A stretch of 18,009 nucleotides of DNA from an uncultured Eubacteriales bacterium (GTDB lineage: Bacteria; Bacillota; Clostridia; Christensenellales; Christensenellaceae). The translations under genes and the position numbers were made by a program. Location of the stretch: NCBI GenBank assembly GCA_900545085.1, contig UQXU01000032.1:1-18009 (forward strand). Direction: 5' to 3'. The notes under the pieces are model-generated. The model saw only the letters and a program-made list of their open reading frames with translations, searched no databases and was not told where the DNA came from. Positions 6,131 to 13,274 of this stretch are shown piece after piece. Position 1 is the stretch's first letter, and each line of letters opens with the position of its first letter.

Positions 6131-6731
6131 ACAGAGCCTCTCGAAGCTCTTTTATATATGAGTATACATCGTTGCTTTGCATGGCTCCGCTCATGACGCA
6201 CGCTCCTCTTGCGCCCGAGAGGCGGATTTTTGCTATATTTCCGGGCGAGATTCCGCCTATGGCATAGACGGGTATGCTCACGCATTCGCAGATGTTTTTG
6301 AGATAACTCAAGCCTCGTCCGGGAACATCCGGCTTGCATCCCGTGTCGAAAATATGCCCTGCGATTACGTAGTCAACGCCGAGACGTTCTGCCTCTTTGG
6401 CTTCTGCTGCGGAGTGAACGGACGCTCCGAGCAGAGTGAGCTTTTGTTTTGAATTTGAGTTTTGTTTCAAAACGTGCAGAGGGAGATGAAGCCGCGGCGC
6501 GTTTAGCTGCGCGCAGGCGGAGGGAAAGGAGTGAAGTATCAGCCGTTCGCCTATTTCGCTCAGAATACGTCTAGCCAGATTGACGTATTCATGCTCGCTG
6601 AGGTCTTTTTCACGAAGAATTATTCTGTCCGCGCCGGCTTTGCAAAGCTCGCTTACCTTGCAGCTCAGATCTGTATCGCAGAGTTTTCTGTTTGTGATGC
6701 AGATTATGTCAAAGTTATCATACGTATACAT
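6129..6731 (-). CDS. tenI: TenI-like thiazole tautomerase (ThiE superfamily)
   Basis: This 200-residue TIM-barrel protein belongs to the thiamin phosphate synthase superfamily but has TenI features. The segment AGHIFDTGCKPDVPGRG (124-140) closely resembles the GHVFETDCK...GRG stretch of Bacillus subtilis TenI, including the His (here H126) reported as catalytic there. The ThiE substrate-site motif (ND...VHLGQ.D) is absent: the equivalent reads HS (67-68) and HLPL (82-85). TenI aromatises the thiazole carboxylate phosphate tautomer made by ThiG. It is the last gene of the operon; its start lies inside thiH (14-nt overlap) with no clear ribosome binding site, suggesting coupling to thiH translation. 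It may be annotated elsewhere as thiE; I judge ThiE activity unlikely. Confidence 0.82.
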   Translation of the reverse strand: MYTYDNFDIICITNRKLCDTDLSCKVSELCKAGADRIILREKDLSEHEYVNLARRILSEIGERLILHSFPSACAQLNAPRLHLPLHVLKQNSNSKQKLTLLGASVHSAAEAKEAERLGVDYVIAGHIFDTGCKPDVPGRGLSYLKNICECVSIPVYAIGGISPGNIAKIRLSGARGACVMSGAMQSNDVYSYIKELREAL

Positions 6732-7911
6732 AGTCGTTCATGACGGGCTGCAGCCCCTGCTCGCGGATGGCGCTGACGACTTCGTCTACAGTGCGTCCGT
6801 CTGCAATTTCAAATTGATCGTCGCCTTCCTCCTCGCCTATGTGGCCGCCTATCCCGGTTGAGACGCCGGCGGATATTTTGGTCGCGGCGATATCTATAAC
6901 TCTATCTCTAAAGCCTTGGCGTTCGCGTGTAGATATTGTCATTCCGGCGAACGGCATAAACAGGCGGTATGCGCACATTATTTGCAGAAGCTGACGCTCG
7001 TGTACGTCTTTAGGATTAATCCTGTCGTTGTTGACTATGGGACGCAGACGCGGACACGAAAATGAAATCTCCGCGTGAGGATATTTGCGCTGCAGGAGAT
7101 ATGCGTGCATTCCTGTTGCGAAAGCGTCTTTGCGGAAGTCGTCCAGACCGAGCAGAGCGGCAAATGCTACTCCGCGCATTCCGCCCATGAGGGCGCGCTC
7201 CTGGGCTTCTATGCGATAGGGGAATATGCGCTTGTGACCGGCGAGATGGAGCTGTTCATATCTGTCGGAATTATACGTCTCTTGAAATACCGTGACATAA
7301 TCTACTCCGCATGCGTGCAGATATGAGTATTCATCCGAATTCATAGGGTAAACCTCTATGCCTACCATCTTAAAATATTTGCGGGCGATTTTGCACGCTT
7401 CGCCGATGTACTCTACGTTGCTCTTGGCTCTGCTTTCGCCGGTCAGGATAAGTATTTCCTCAAGGCCTGTTTTGGCTATCGCGGCCATCTCCCGCTCTAT
7501 TGCCTCTGTATCCAGCTTAGCTCTGCGGATTTGATTGTGACAGTTAAAGCCGCAGTAGATGCAGTAATTTTCGCAGTAGTTGGATATGTATATGGGAGTA
7601 AAAAGATACACGTTGTCTCCGAAAAAGCGCCGTTTGTCCGAGCGTGCCCTAGACGCCATTTCATCCAGATAAGCGTCGGCGGCGGGGGAGAGCAGCGCGG
7701 CAAAATGCTCCGGCGTGCGGTGAGCCGCGTCGAGAGCGGCGCGGACGTCAGCGGCAGTATATGCGTCGGGGTTGTAGGCTTGCATTGCGCTTATTACCTG
7801 ATTGCGTATGCTCGGGTCTATCTGCTCCATGCCCGGCATGTATTCCATGTGGTTTGTCTTATTTTTTATTTCAATTACTTCTATGCCTTCCATAGGCTGC
7901 GAATTTGTCAT
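6718..7911 (-). CDS. thiH: 2-iminoacetate synthase ThiH
   Basis: This 397-residue radical SAM enzyme cleaves tyrosine to dehydroglycine (2-iminoacetate) and p-cresol, giving the glycine-derived part of the thiazole. The cluster motif C113-x3-C117-x2-C120 (CENYCIYC) is followed by GF, and a biotin/thiamin-synthase-associated C-terminal region contains SCPRLRP and the late STRERQGFR segment. The frame extends to a GTG at 7920, but GAGGTG (7918-7923) is a good ribosome binding site for the ATG at 7911, so that codon is used. It begins 15 nt after the thiG stop. Use of ThiH rather than the glycine oxidase ThiO fits an anaerobe. It acts with ThiG in the cytoplasm. Confidence 0.96.
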   Translation of the reverse strand: MTNSQPMEGIEVIEIKNKTNHMEYMPGMEQIDPSIRNQVISAMQAYNPDAYTAADVRAALDAAHRTPEHFAALLSPAADAYLDEMASRARSDKRRFFGDNVYLFTPIYISNYCENYCIYCGFNCHNQIRRAKLDTEAIEREMAAIAKTGLEEILILTGESRAKSNVEYIGEACKIARKYFKMVGIEVYPMNSDEYSYLHACGVDYVTVFQETYNSDRYEQLHLAGHKRIFPYRIEAQERALMGGMRGVAFAALLGLDDFRKDAFATGMHAYLLQRKYPHAEISFSCPRLRPIVNNDRINPKDVHERQLLQIMCAYRLFMPFAGMTISTRERQGFRDRVIDIAATKISAGVSTGIGGHIGEEEGDDQFEIADGRTVDEVVSAIREQGLQPVMNDYVYV

Positions 7912-7926
7912 GTTTTTCACCTCGTA

Positions 7927-8694
7927 TCAGTCAGCCAGAAAGTCGGTCATCGGGGAGGAAGCGGAGGCGCCTTTATCTATCACGCGGCCGAGACCTGCCA
8001 GATATGCTGTTCGTCCTGCTATGACAGCGTTTTTAAACGCCGCTGCCATAGCTGGGATATCTCCCGCGGTGGCTATGGCGGTGTTAGCCATTATAGCTGC
8101 CGCGCCCATTTCCATGGCTTCGCAAGCCTGAGACGGACGGCCGATGCCCGCGTCTACAATTATCGGGAGATCTATTTCGTCTATGAGTATTTGAATAAAT
8201 TCTTTAGTTGCAAGCCCTCTGTTGGAGCCTATCGGCGCGCCCAGAGGCATTATGCACGCCGCCCCTGCGCTTGCCAGATCGCGTGCGATATTAAGGTCGG
8301 GGTACATATAAGGCATTACGATAAATCCCTCTTTGGCGAGAGCTTCGGTAGCCTTGACCGTTTCGCTGTTGTCGGGCAAAAGATATTTTGTATCTCGCAT
8401 TATCTCGATTTTTACAAAATCGCCGCATCCGCATTCACGGGCCAGGCGCGCTATGCGAATTGCTTCGTCTGCGTTTCTCGCGCCTGAGGTGTTAGGCAGG
8501 AGCGTAACACCTTCGGGAATGTGATCCAGAATGTTGTCCGTGACGGAATTGGCGCGCCGGAGCGCAAGAGTTATTATTTCCGCGCCTGCGTGCTTTATAG
8601 CTGCGTCTATCAAATCGAGCGAATATTTGCCCGAGCCGAGTATGAATCGGGAATTAAATTCGTGGTTTCCTATTACTAATTTATCGTTGTTCAT
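7927..8694 (-). CDS. thiG: Thiazole synthase ThiG
   Basis: This 255-residue TIM-barrel enzyme condenses deoxyxylulose 5-phosphate, dehydroglycine and ThiS thiocarboxylate into the thiazole phosphate. The Schiff-base lysine is K95 in DFVKIEI. Other family signatures are GSGKY near 20-24, the LPNTSGA segment at 66-72, [11 protein letters not shown] near 153-163 and VDAGIGRPS near 180-188. The length is standard. AGGAG on the minus strand (complement of 8701-8705) sets the start. It sits between thiF and thiH as in other clostridial thi operons. Confidence 0.97.
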   Translation of the reverse strand: MNNDKLVIGNHEFNSRFILGSGKYSLDLIDAAIKHAGAEIITLALRRANSVTDNILDHIPEGVTLLPNTSGARNADEAIRIARLARECGCGDFVKIEIMRDTKYLLPDNSETVKATEALAKEGFIVMPYMYPDLNIARDLASAGAACIMPLGAPIGSNRGLATKEFIQILIDEIDLPIIVDAGIGRPSQACEAMEMGAAAIMANTAIATAGDIPAMAAAFKNAVIAGRTAYLAGLGRVIDKGASASSPMTDFLAD

Positions 8695-8728
8695 AATTTT
8701 CTCCTGTAAAATAAAAGTATTGTCAGTT

Positions 8729-9361
8729 TTAAATCGGGCTTTCGCCTAATATTAACCGAAGTATCGCAGTGGCCTCGTGAGCTGCGCAAACCGCTACTCT
8801 GGGAGCCATAAGCCCACCGCATATTTCGGAATCGCTCCTGCCGTCTCCGCATAGGTACAGGCGGCCGAGGCGTTTTACTGTGCGTATTTCGTTAGCAGGA
8901 GCAAAGCCGGCCATGCCTGAGCCTGAGACGATAGGGATTTTAGGCAGTAGGCTCAGGACCGCTTCGACGAGCATCGCCTTTTGATCAGGCTTGTCGAATG
9001 CTTCGCAGATTATATTGCAGTCAGAGAACAGCTCGCGCACATTCTCCGAGGTTATGCGCACGGTGTGCGTTTCAAATTTGAGATATGGATTAATTTGCAA
9101 AAGCTGTTCTTTAAGCGCGTCTGTCTTGTATTGTCCGATATGAGGCAGGAAGTAATGCTGCCTGTTTAAGTTTGTAATATCTACTCTGTCGAAATCGACG
9201 AGAACGAGACGGCCGACTCCGAGTCTGGTCAAGTAAACAGCGACGTTAGAACCGAGGCCGCCCAGACCTGCGATTCCTACGGACGCGGCGGAAAGCTTGG
9301 ACTGAATGTCTGCGCCATGTCTCTCTTCCAGCGCGGCGTTTATTTCAGATTTGCTCAGCAT
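8729..9361 (-). CDS. thiF: ThiS adenylyltransferase ThiF (short clostridial type)
   Basis: This 210-residue E1-like enzyme activates the C-terminal glycine of ThiS with ATP. The nucleotide-binding glycine motif is GLGGLGSN (32-39), followed by [15 protein letters not shown] (54-68), with the adenylate-contacting Arg67/Gln68 and Lys79-Asp81. It matches the shorter ThiF form found in anaerobes, which lacks the CxxC zinc pairs of larger MoeB/ThiF proteins. It starts three bases after the thiS stop; its ribosome binding site (GGAGG) is formed by the Gly-Gly codons at the end of thiS, so the two genes are tightly coupled. Confidence 0.93.
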   Translation of the reverse strand: MLSKSEINAALEERHGADIQSKLSAASVGIAGLGGLGSNVAVYLTRLGVGRLVLVDFDRVDITNLNRQHYFLPHIGQYKTDALKEQLLQINPYLKFETHTVRITSENVRELFSDCNIICEAFDKPDQKAMLVEAVLSLLPKIPIVSGSGMAGFAPANEIRTVKRLGRLYLCGDGRSDSEICGGLMAPRVAVCAAHEATAILRLILGESPI

Positions 9362-9364
9362 GGC

Positions 9365-9562
9365 TTAGCCTCCGCCTACAAAGTGGACTATTTCTATTCT
9401 GTCGCCGTCTGCGAGTCTGACGTTTGCGAATGAGGCGCGGGGGACGATCTCGCCGTTTCGCTCTACGGCTACTCGCTCCGGTTTAAAGCCGCTGCGCTCC
9501 AACAGCTCGAGTACGCTCAGGCTCTCCAGACCGACGTGCTGTTGCCCGTTCACTTTTATCAT
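9365..9562 (-). CDS. thiS: Sulfur carrier protein ThiS
   Basis: This 65-residue ubiquitin-fold protein ends in Gly-Gly(-Gly), the tail that is adenylated by ThiF and converted to a thiocarboxylate for ThiG. The internal pattern (MIKVNG...SVLELLE...[12 protein letters not shown]...[13 protein letters not shown]) is typical of ThiS. AAGGAGG (complement of 9573-9579) lies 10 nt before the ATG. It is the first gene of the operon, preceded by the attenuator-like leader at 9601-9668. The sulfur donor is not encoded here. Confidence 0.95.
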   Translation of the reverse strand: MIKVNGQQHVGLESLSVLELLERSGFKPERVAVERNGEIVPRASFANVRLADGDRIEIVHFVGGG

Positions 9563-9600
9563 GTGGAATAAACCTCCTTGAAAATAATTCGCAGTGAAAT

Positions 9601-9668
9601 AAAAAAGACGCCACGAAGAACTACACCCGAGGTGGTGTACCCCTTCGTGACGCCTTAATCGGTATCAC
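9601..9668 (-). promoter_or_regulatory. Attenuator-like leader of the thi operon
   Basis: Downstream of the thi promoter and upstream of thiS, the RNA folds into a long hairpin: a 12-bp lower stem (9643-9654 with 9607-9618, two G-U pairs), a 3x3 internal loop (GGG/GUU), a 6-bp upper stem (9634-9639 with 9622-9627), a six-base loop ACCUCG, then six U's at 9606-9601. It has the form of an intrinsic terminator, and every transcript from the promoter must cross it. The 5' end of the leader, GUGAUACC (9668-9661), can pair with GGUACAC (9641-9635) within the hairpin, leaving one bulged A; this is a candidate antiterminator. None of the TPP-riboswitch consensus is visible. It may also end rsmI transcripts. 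Confidence 0.7.
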
Positions 9669-9678
9669 TCTGAAATAT

Positions 9679-9707
9679 ATAATATCATTTTGCTATGTTT
9701 TTGTCAA
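9679..9707 (-). promoter_or_regulatory. Promoter of the thi operon
   Basis: On the minus strand a perfect TTGACA (complement of 9702-9707), a 17-bp spacer and TATTAT (complement of 9679-9684). The predicted start near 9671 gives a leader of about 109 nt before thiS. It lies just after the rsmI stop codon. Confidence 0.82.
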
Positions 9708-9714
9708 CACATGT

Positions 9715-10536
9715 TTACAGCTTAGAGCTGAGAGAATATATACGGTTGCGCGGTTCGCCCGTCCGTGCGGTGACGTCTTTCACGGCGTCTTTTCGGCTCA
9801 TTCCGCGTTTTATACAGTTGCGGAGCAGGTTGAGAATCGCTTCGTCTGTCAGCTCGTCGGCATCTGCGGATTCAGCTCCGGCTATGACCAGAACGTATTC
9901 ACCCTGGGCTCCTTCTGAAAAATGAGCGGCAGCATCTGAAATATTTCCGCGCCAGACGCTCTCGTGCAGCTTGGTCAGCTCCTTGCAGACGGAGATGCTC
10001 CGATTGGGTATGAGCTGAGCCAGCTCAGAGAGAGTGCGGGAGAGATGATGCGGACTTTCGTAAAGCACGGAGGTCAGCTCTGAGCGAACGACCTCGCTTA
10101 TCCTCTCGCTGCGCGTTTTGTCTCTGGGCAGGAAGCCCTGGAATGTGAAACGGGAGGCGTCTATTGCGCTGACTGTGAGCGCGCTTATAGCGGCGCATGC
10201 TCCGGGTACGCTGACGATTTCTATGCCGTTGTCTGCGGCGAGCTTTGTCAGAACCTCGCCGGGATCGGATATTATAGGCGTGCCTGCGTCGGTAACGATG
10301 GCTATGCTTTCGCCGGAGAGCAGACGGCGGAGAAGTTCTTCGGCTTTAGCTCTGGAACTGTGTTCATGAAAAGAAATTAAACTGCCGTGTATGTCGTATG
10401 CGCTGAGGAGAGCGGCTGTGCGCCTGGTGTCTTCCGCCGCGATTACATCTGCTGTGCGCAGAGTTTCTAAAGCGCGGGCCGTTATGTCTCCCAGATTGCC
10501 TATGGGGGTGGATACTATATATAAACGTCCTGACAT
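9715..10536 (-). CDS. rsmI: 16S rRNA (cytidine-1402-2'-O)-methyltransferase RsmI
   Basis: This 273-residue tetrapyrrole-methylase-fold protein methylates the 2'-OH of C1402 in the ribosomal P site, using SAM. Signatures are STPIGNLGDIT (9-19), AEDTR (34-38), TDAGTP..SDPG (82-93) and VPGA (110-113). A small helical C-terminal domain (about 225-270) is usual for the family. A GGAG (complement of 10542-10545) precedes the ATG. It follows the TrmN6-like gene by 22 bp, as in yabB-rsmI of Bacillus, and is probably co-transcribed with it. No separate terminator is seen before the thi promoter. Confidence 0.96.
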   Translation of the reverse strand: MSGRLYIVSTPIGNLGDITARALETLRTADVIAAEDTRRTAALLSAYDIHGSLISFHEHSSRAKAEELLRRLLSGESIAIVTDAGTPIISDPGEVLTKLAADNGIEIVSVPGACAAISALTVSAIDASRFTFQGFLPRDKTRSERISEVVRSELTSVLYESPHHLSRTLSELAQLIPNRSISVCKELTKLHESVWRGNISDAAAHFSEGAQGEYVLVIAGAESADADELTDEAILNLLRNCIKRGMSRKDAVKDVTARTGEPRNRIYSLSSKL

Positions 10537-10558
10537 ATTAACTCCGATTGTGTATTAT

Positions 10559-11269
10559 CTATCTCTCACGGTGGTATATGGAGAGCAGTTCGTCTGTGTA
10601 GCTGCCGTCCTCGCGATAAAGTATGAGCGGCGCTCCTATGCGAAGCCCGGGCTGAGCGTCCTTGGTGCAGTGCAGCAGAACGAGACCGGACGGCTTGTCG
10701 GCGCGCGGATGTACAAATCTGATGTATTTGGGCATCAGGCGATTCGCCGCCAGCTCAGAAAAAATTTCACTTAGGCGTGAGGAGCGGTGTATCATATAGA
10801 GATTGCCGCCTGTGGAAAGAAGGCGGGAAGCGCACTTGGCGACGTCCGAGAGGGTGCACATCACTTCGTGGCGCGCTATGCGTATTGCCTCTTTGGAAGA
10901 CATGCCTCCGGTGCCCAGTTTATCATACGGCGGATTTACGATTACTACATCTGCGCTGGCAGGCGGAAGAATTGTCTCGTCGCGCAGATCTCCGTGTATG
11001 GGCGTTATGCTTTCGTTCATGTCGTTGAGAGCTATGTTTTTTTCCAAAAGGCTATAAGCTCCCTGTTGTATTTCAACGGCTTTGATGTGCGCGCCCGTTC
11101 TTGCGCAGACGAGCAGAGAGATTACGCCCGTTCCGGCGCAAAGCTCGACAGCGCGCGAATTCGGGCGAGCCGCAGCAAAAGAAGCGAGAAGGACGGCGTC
11201 TGTGCCGAATCGGAATACGCTCTCCCCTTGATATATTTTAAGTCCCTTGTATTGCAGATCGTCAATCAT
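10559..11269 (-). CDS. TrmN6/YabB-like adenine-N6 methyltransferase
   Basis: This 236-residue class I SAM methyltransferase matches the tRNA1(Val) (adenine-37-N6)-methyltransferase family (TrmN6/YfiC; YabB in Bacillus). Motif I is VELCAGTGVISLL (41-53) and the base-flipping catalytic motif is NPPY (112-115), characteristic of exocyclic-amino methylation of adenine. The N-terminal QGESVFRFGTDAVLLA segment (14-29) is also typical. The frame extends to an ATG at 11287, but the predicted transcription start lies downstream of it and GAGGTG sits just before the ATG at 11269, so the shorter form is used. The tRNA substrate is inferred from the family only. It forms a two-gene unit with rsmI. Confidence 0.9.
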   Translation of the reverse strand: MIDDLQYKGLKIYQGESVFRFGTDAVLLASFAAARPNSRAVELCAGTGVISLLVCARTGAHIKAVEIQQGAYSLLEKNIALNDMNESITPIHGDLRDETILPPASADVVIVNPPYDKLGTGGMSSKEAIRIARHEVMCTLSDVAKCASRLLSTGGNLYMIHRSSRLSEIFSELAANRLMPKYIRFVHPRADKPSGLVLLHCTKDAQPGLRIGAPLILYREDGSYTDELLSIYHRER

Positions 11270-11270
11270 G

Positions 11271-11306
11271 TGTACACCTCTATGCATTATAACACATAAG
11301 TGTACA
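11271..11306 (-). promoter_or_regulatory. Extended -10 promoter of the methyltransferase-rsmI unit, with flanking inverted repeat
   Basis: On the minus strand TGTTATAAT (TATAAT is the complement of 11286-11291) gives a perfect extended -10; a T-rich block replaces a consensus -35. TGTACAC (11271-11277) and GTGTACA (11300-11306) form a perfect 7-bp inverted repeat on either side of the -10, a plausible operator. The predicted start near 11279 supports the downstream start codon at 11269. Confidence 0.5.
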
Positions 11307-11315
11307 TAAAAAAAG

Positions 11316-11361
11316 ACATAAAAGAAAAGCCCTCCGGTTAAAAAACAACGGAAAGGGCTTT
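11316..11361 (-). terminator. Intrinsic terminator of the ferredoxin gene
   Basis: An 8-bp stem (11354-11361 with 11326-11333) extended by CCG/CGG (11334-11336 with 11349-11351) across a two-base bulge. On the minus strand it is followed by TTTTCTTTTATG. It lies 19 nt after the ferredoxin stop codon. Confidence 0.82.
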
Positions 11362-11379
11362 ATCTTCTTCGGTAAAAAA

Positions 11380-11550
11380 TTAGTCTTCTACGATTGCGTT
11401 AGCAGGGCAGCCGCCGGCACATGCGCCGCATTCGATGCAAGCGCCTTCATCAATCTTGAAGCCGTCGTCTGTTTCCTTGATAGCGCTAACGGGGCAGTCA
11501 CTTGCGCAAGCGCCGCAAGCGATACATGCATCTGTGATCTTATAAGCCAT
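11380..11550 (-). CDS. 2[4Fe-4S] clostridial-type ferredoxin
   Basis: This 56-residue protein has two complete cluster motifs: C9-x2-C12-x2-C15-x3-C19-P and C38-x2-C41-x2-C44-x3-C48-P. That length and pseudo-twofold arrangement define the low-potential electron carrier of anaerobes, which supplies reducing power to hydrogenase, pyruvate:ferredoxin oxidoreductase and radical SAM enzymes. The frame opens farther upstream, but AGGAGG (complement of 11561-11566) and the family N-terminus (MAYKI) fix the start at 11550. It is monocistronic, with a promoter just upstream and a terminator just downstream. Confidence 0.97.
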   Translation of the reverse strand: MAYKITDACIACGACASDCPVSAIKETDDGFKIDEGACIECGACAGGCPANAIVED

Positions 11551-11584
11551 GGTTGTGATACCTCCTAAAAATCTTAACAAATAC

Positions 11585-11624
11585 ATTGTAACACGTCTTA
11601 GAAAAAATGCAACTGCTTTTGCAT
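11585..11624 (-). promoter_or_regulatory. Ferredoxin promoter with inverted repeat over the -35
   Basis: On the minus strand TTGCAT (complement of 11607-11612), a 16-bp spacer and TACAAT (complement of 11585-11590), with a TG one base upstream of the -10. The -35 is one arm of a perfect inverted repeat, ATGCAA-N6-TTGCAT (11607-11624), a possible repressor site. Confidence 0.5.
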
Positions 11625-11659
11625 GAAAAATTGAGGAAAATATATGTTTTTTGTTCAAA

Positions 11660-11796
11660 TTTTAACACTGTAAAATCTGATTTAGTTAGCTGCGTATAAC
11701 TTATATGAGTAAGAAATGAACTGTTATAGATAGCAGAAAATGTAAATCGGTTAGAACGAACTAACCACATTGAAAAAAGATATGCATATAATGCCG
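11660..11796. other. Non-coding stretch between ferredoxin and serS
   Basis: This AT-rich DNA shows no credible gene. Its one clear structure is a perfect hairpin, GGTTAG 11749-11754 with CTAACC 11761-11766 around the loop AACGAA. The outer arms AATGT (11739-11743) and ACATT (11767-11771) can extend the stem after a five-base bulge on one side. With no U-tract after it, the hairpin is more likely a protein-binding palindrome or part of a small RNA than a terminator. Confidence 0.35.
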
Positions 11797-11819
11797 AAAA
11801 AAGCGTATTTTTATACGCT
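11797..11819 (-). terminator. Second terminator-like hairpin downstream of serS
   Basis: A perfect 7-bp stem (AGCGTAT 11802-11808 with ATACGCT 11813-11819) with a four-base loop; on the minus strand it runs directly into six T's. It lies about 55 bp beyond the main serS terminator and could be a backup, or the end of a short unrecognised minus-strand transcript. Confidence 0.65.
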
Positions 11820-11870
11820 GGCAGCGATTGCGTGAGAACAGGAAAAGTTGACCGACGGCGAAATTAAAAT

Positions 11871-11909
11871 GAAAAGGCGGTACGTCGCGAAAAAGCGAGG
11901 CGCACCGCC
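11871..11909 (-). terminator. Intrinsic terminator of serS
   Basis: A 9-bp stem (11901-11909 with 11876-11884, one G-U pair), continued by an inner TCGC/GCGA helix, ends in TTTTC on the minus strand, 18 nt after the serS stop codon. Confidence 0.82.
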
Positions 11910-11927
11910 GATGATTTGTTTTAAAAA

Positions 11928-13193
11928 TTATTTAATTTCAGTTGCTCCGCGCATGTAAGGTACGAGAACTTCAGGTATTTCTACAGAGCCGTCCGGTCTT
12001 TGGTAGTTTTCGAGAATTGCGGCTACTGTGCGGCCGATGGCAAGACCGCTGCCGTTCAGCGTATGCACGAATTCGGGTTTGCCGCCTGCGTCTTTAAATC
12101 TGATGTTAGCGCGGCGTGCCTGGAAGTCCTCGAAGTTGGAGCAGGAGGATATTTCTACATAGCGGCCATAGCTCGGCATCCAAACCTCGAGGTCGTATGT
12201 CTTGGCGGAGGAGAAGCCTATGTCTCCGGCGCAGAGCGTGACGACGTGGTAGGGGAGCTTGAGCAGCTGCAATATTTTCTCTGCTTCTGCTGTCAGACTT
12301 TCCAGCTCGTCGTAGCTCGTTTCGGGTTTTACGAATTTGACCAGCTCGACCTTGTTGAACTGATGCTGACGAATAAGACCGCGTGTGTCTCTGCCTGCGC
12401 TGCCGGCTTCCGCGCGGAAGCATGCGCTGTATGCACAATAATACTGCGGCAGGCTGTCTCCGGGAATTACTTTTTCGCGCAGCATGTTAGTCACAGGAAC
12501 CTCAGCTGTGGGGATGAGATAATAATCGGTGCCGTCGAGATGGAACATGTCCTCTTCGAACTTCGGGAGCTGGCCCGTGCCCTGGAGAGAGCGCGCATGT
12601 GCGATATACGGTGGGAGAACCTCGGTATATCCGTTGTCTGTGTGCACATCCAGCATGAAGGAAATGAGCGCGCGTTCCAGTCTCGCGCCGAGACCTTTAT
12701 AGAACGTAAAGCGCGCGCCGGTGACAGCCGCGGCGGTTTGAGCGTCGAGTATATCGAGAGCCGCTCCGATATCCCAATGTGCTTTAGGCTCAAAATCAAA
12801 TGTTGTAGGCTCCATGAATTTGCGAACCTCGACGTTCTGAGTGTCGTCCAGACCGTCGGGGATTTCGGGATTGGGCGTGTTCGGTGTGCTCATGAGAAGC
12901 AGCTTGAGCTCCTTCTCTATTGCGTCCAGCTCGGCGTCCATTTTTTTTATGTCCTCTCCGAGACGCTTCATATCTTCGAAAATAGCCGAGACGTCCTCGC
13001 CCTTTTTCTTGAGAGCGGGTATGCTCTTGGATTCGCTGTTTCTCTTGCTTTTCAGCGCTTCTACTTCGGCGACTATGGCGCGGCGCTTAGAGTCGAGATT
13101 GAGTATTTCGTCTATGCTCTGACCTTTGCCGCGGCGTTCCAGCGCTGCTTTAACAGCTTCGGGGTTTTCGCGTATTCTTTTTATGTCTAGCAT
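11928..13193 (-). CDS. serS: Seryl-tRNA synthetase
   Basis: This 421-residue class II synthetase charges tRNA-Ser. The N-terminal long coiled-coil arm (about 30-110, rich in Lys/Glu) binds the long variable arm of the tRNA. Motif 1 surrounds [15 protein letters not shown], motif 2 is in the [19 protein letters not shown] segment, and motif 3 is GSGLAIGRT near the C-terminus. AAAGGAG (complement of 13201-13207) precedes the ATG. It follows argS by 81 bp with no terminator or T-box between, so both are probably transcribed from the argS promoter. The length and all motifs are normal. Confidence 0.98.
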   Translation of the reverse strand: MLDIKRIRENPEAVKAALERRGKGQSIDEILNLDSKRRAIVAEVEALKSKRNSESKSIPALKKKGEDVSAIFEDMKRLGEDIKKMDAELDAIEKELKLLLMSTPNTPNPEIPDGLDDTQNVEVRKFMEPTTFDFEPKAHWDIGAALDILDAQTAAAVTGARFTFYKGLGARLERALISFMLDVHTDNGYTEVLPPYIAHARSLQGTGQLPKFEEDMFHLDGTDYYLIPTAEVPVTNMLREKVIPGDSLPQYYCAYSACFRAEAGSAGRDTRGLIRQHQFNKVELVKFVKPETSYDELESLTAEAEKILQLLKLPYHVVTLCAGDIGFSSAKTYDLEVWMPSYGRYVEISSCSNFEDFQARRANIRFKDAGGKPEFVHTLNGSGLAIGRTVAAILENYQRPDGSVEIPEVLVPYMRGATEIK

Positions 13194-13274
13194 TGCAGTG
13201 CTCCTTTTGTAACATAATGAATTGTATTCTAAAAATTAATTAGTTTATTGACGATATTTTATGCTTTAATGCGC

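Noticed and set aside
7531..8487. A 318-codon + strand open frame across thiH and thiG
   Set aside because: It spans two well-supported minus-strand genes in a shadow frame, is rich in Cys, Tyr and His, and has no ribosome binding site.
9563..9707. TPP riboswitch before thiS
   Set aside because: Expected from context, but the conserved TPP aptamer blocks are missing and the leader is too short and differently folded.
12000..13190. A 396-codon open frame on the + strand antisense to almost all of serS
   Set aside because: SerRS is unmistakable on the other strand. The antisense frame has no family resemblance, a Cys/Tyr/Val-skewed composition, and stays open only because serS codons avoid the complements of stop codons.
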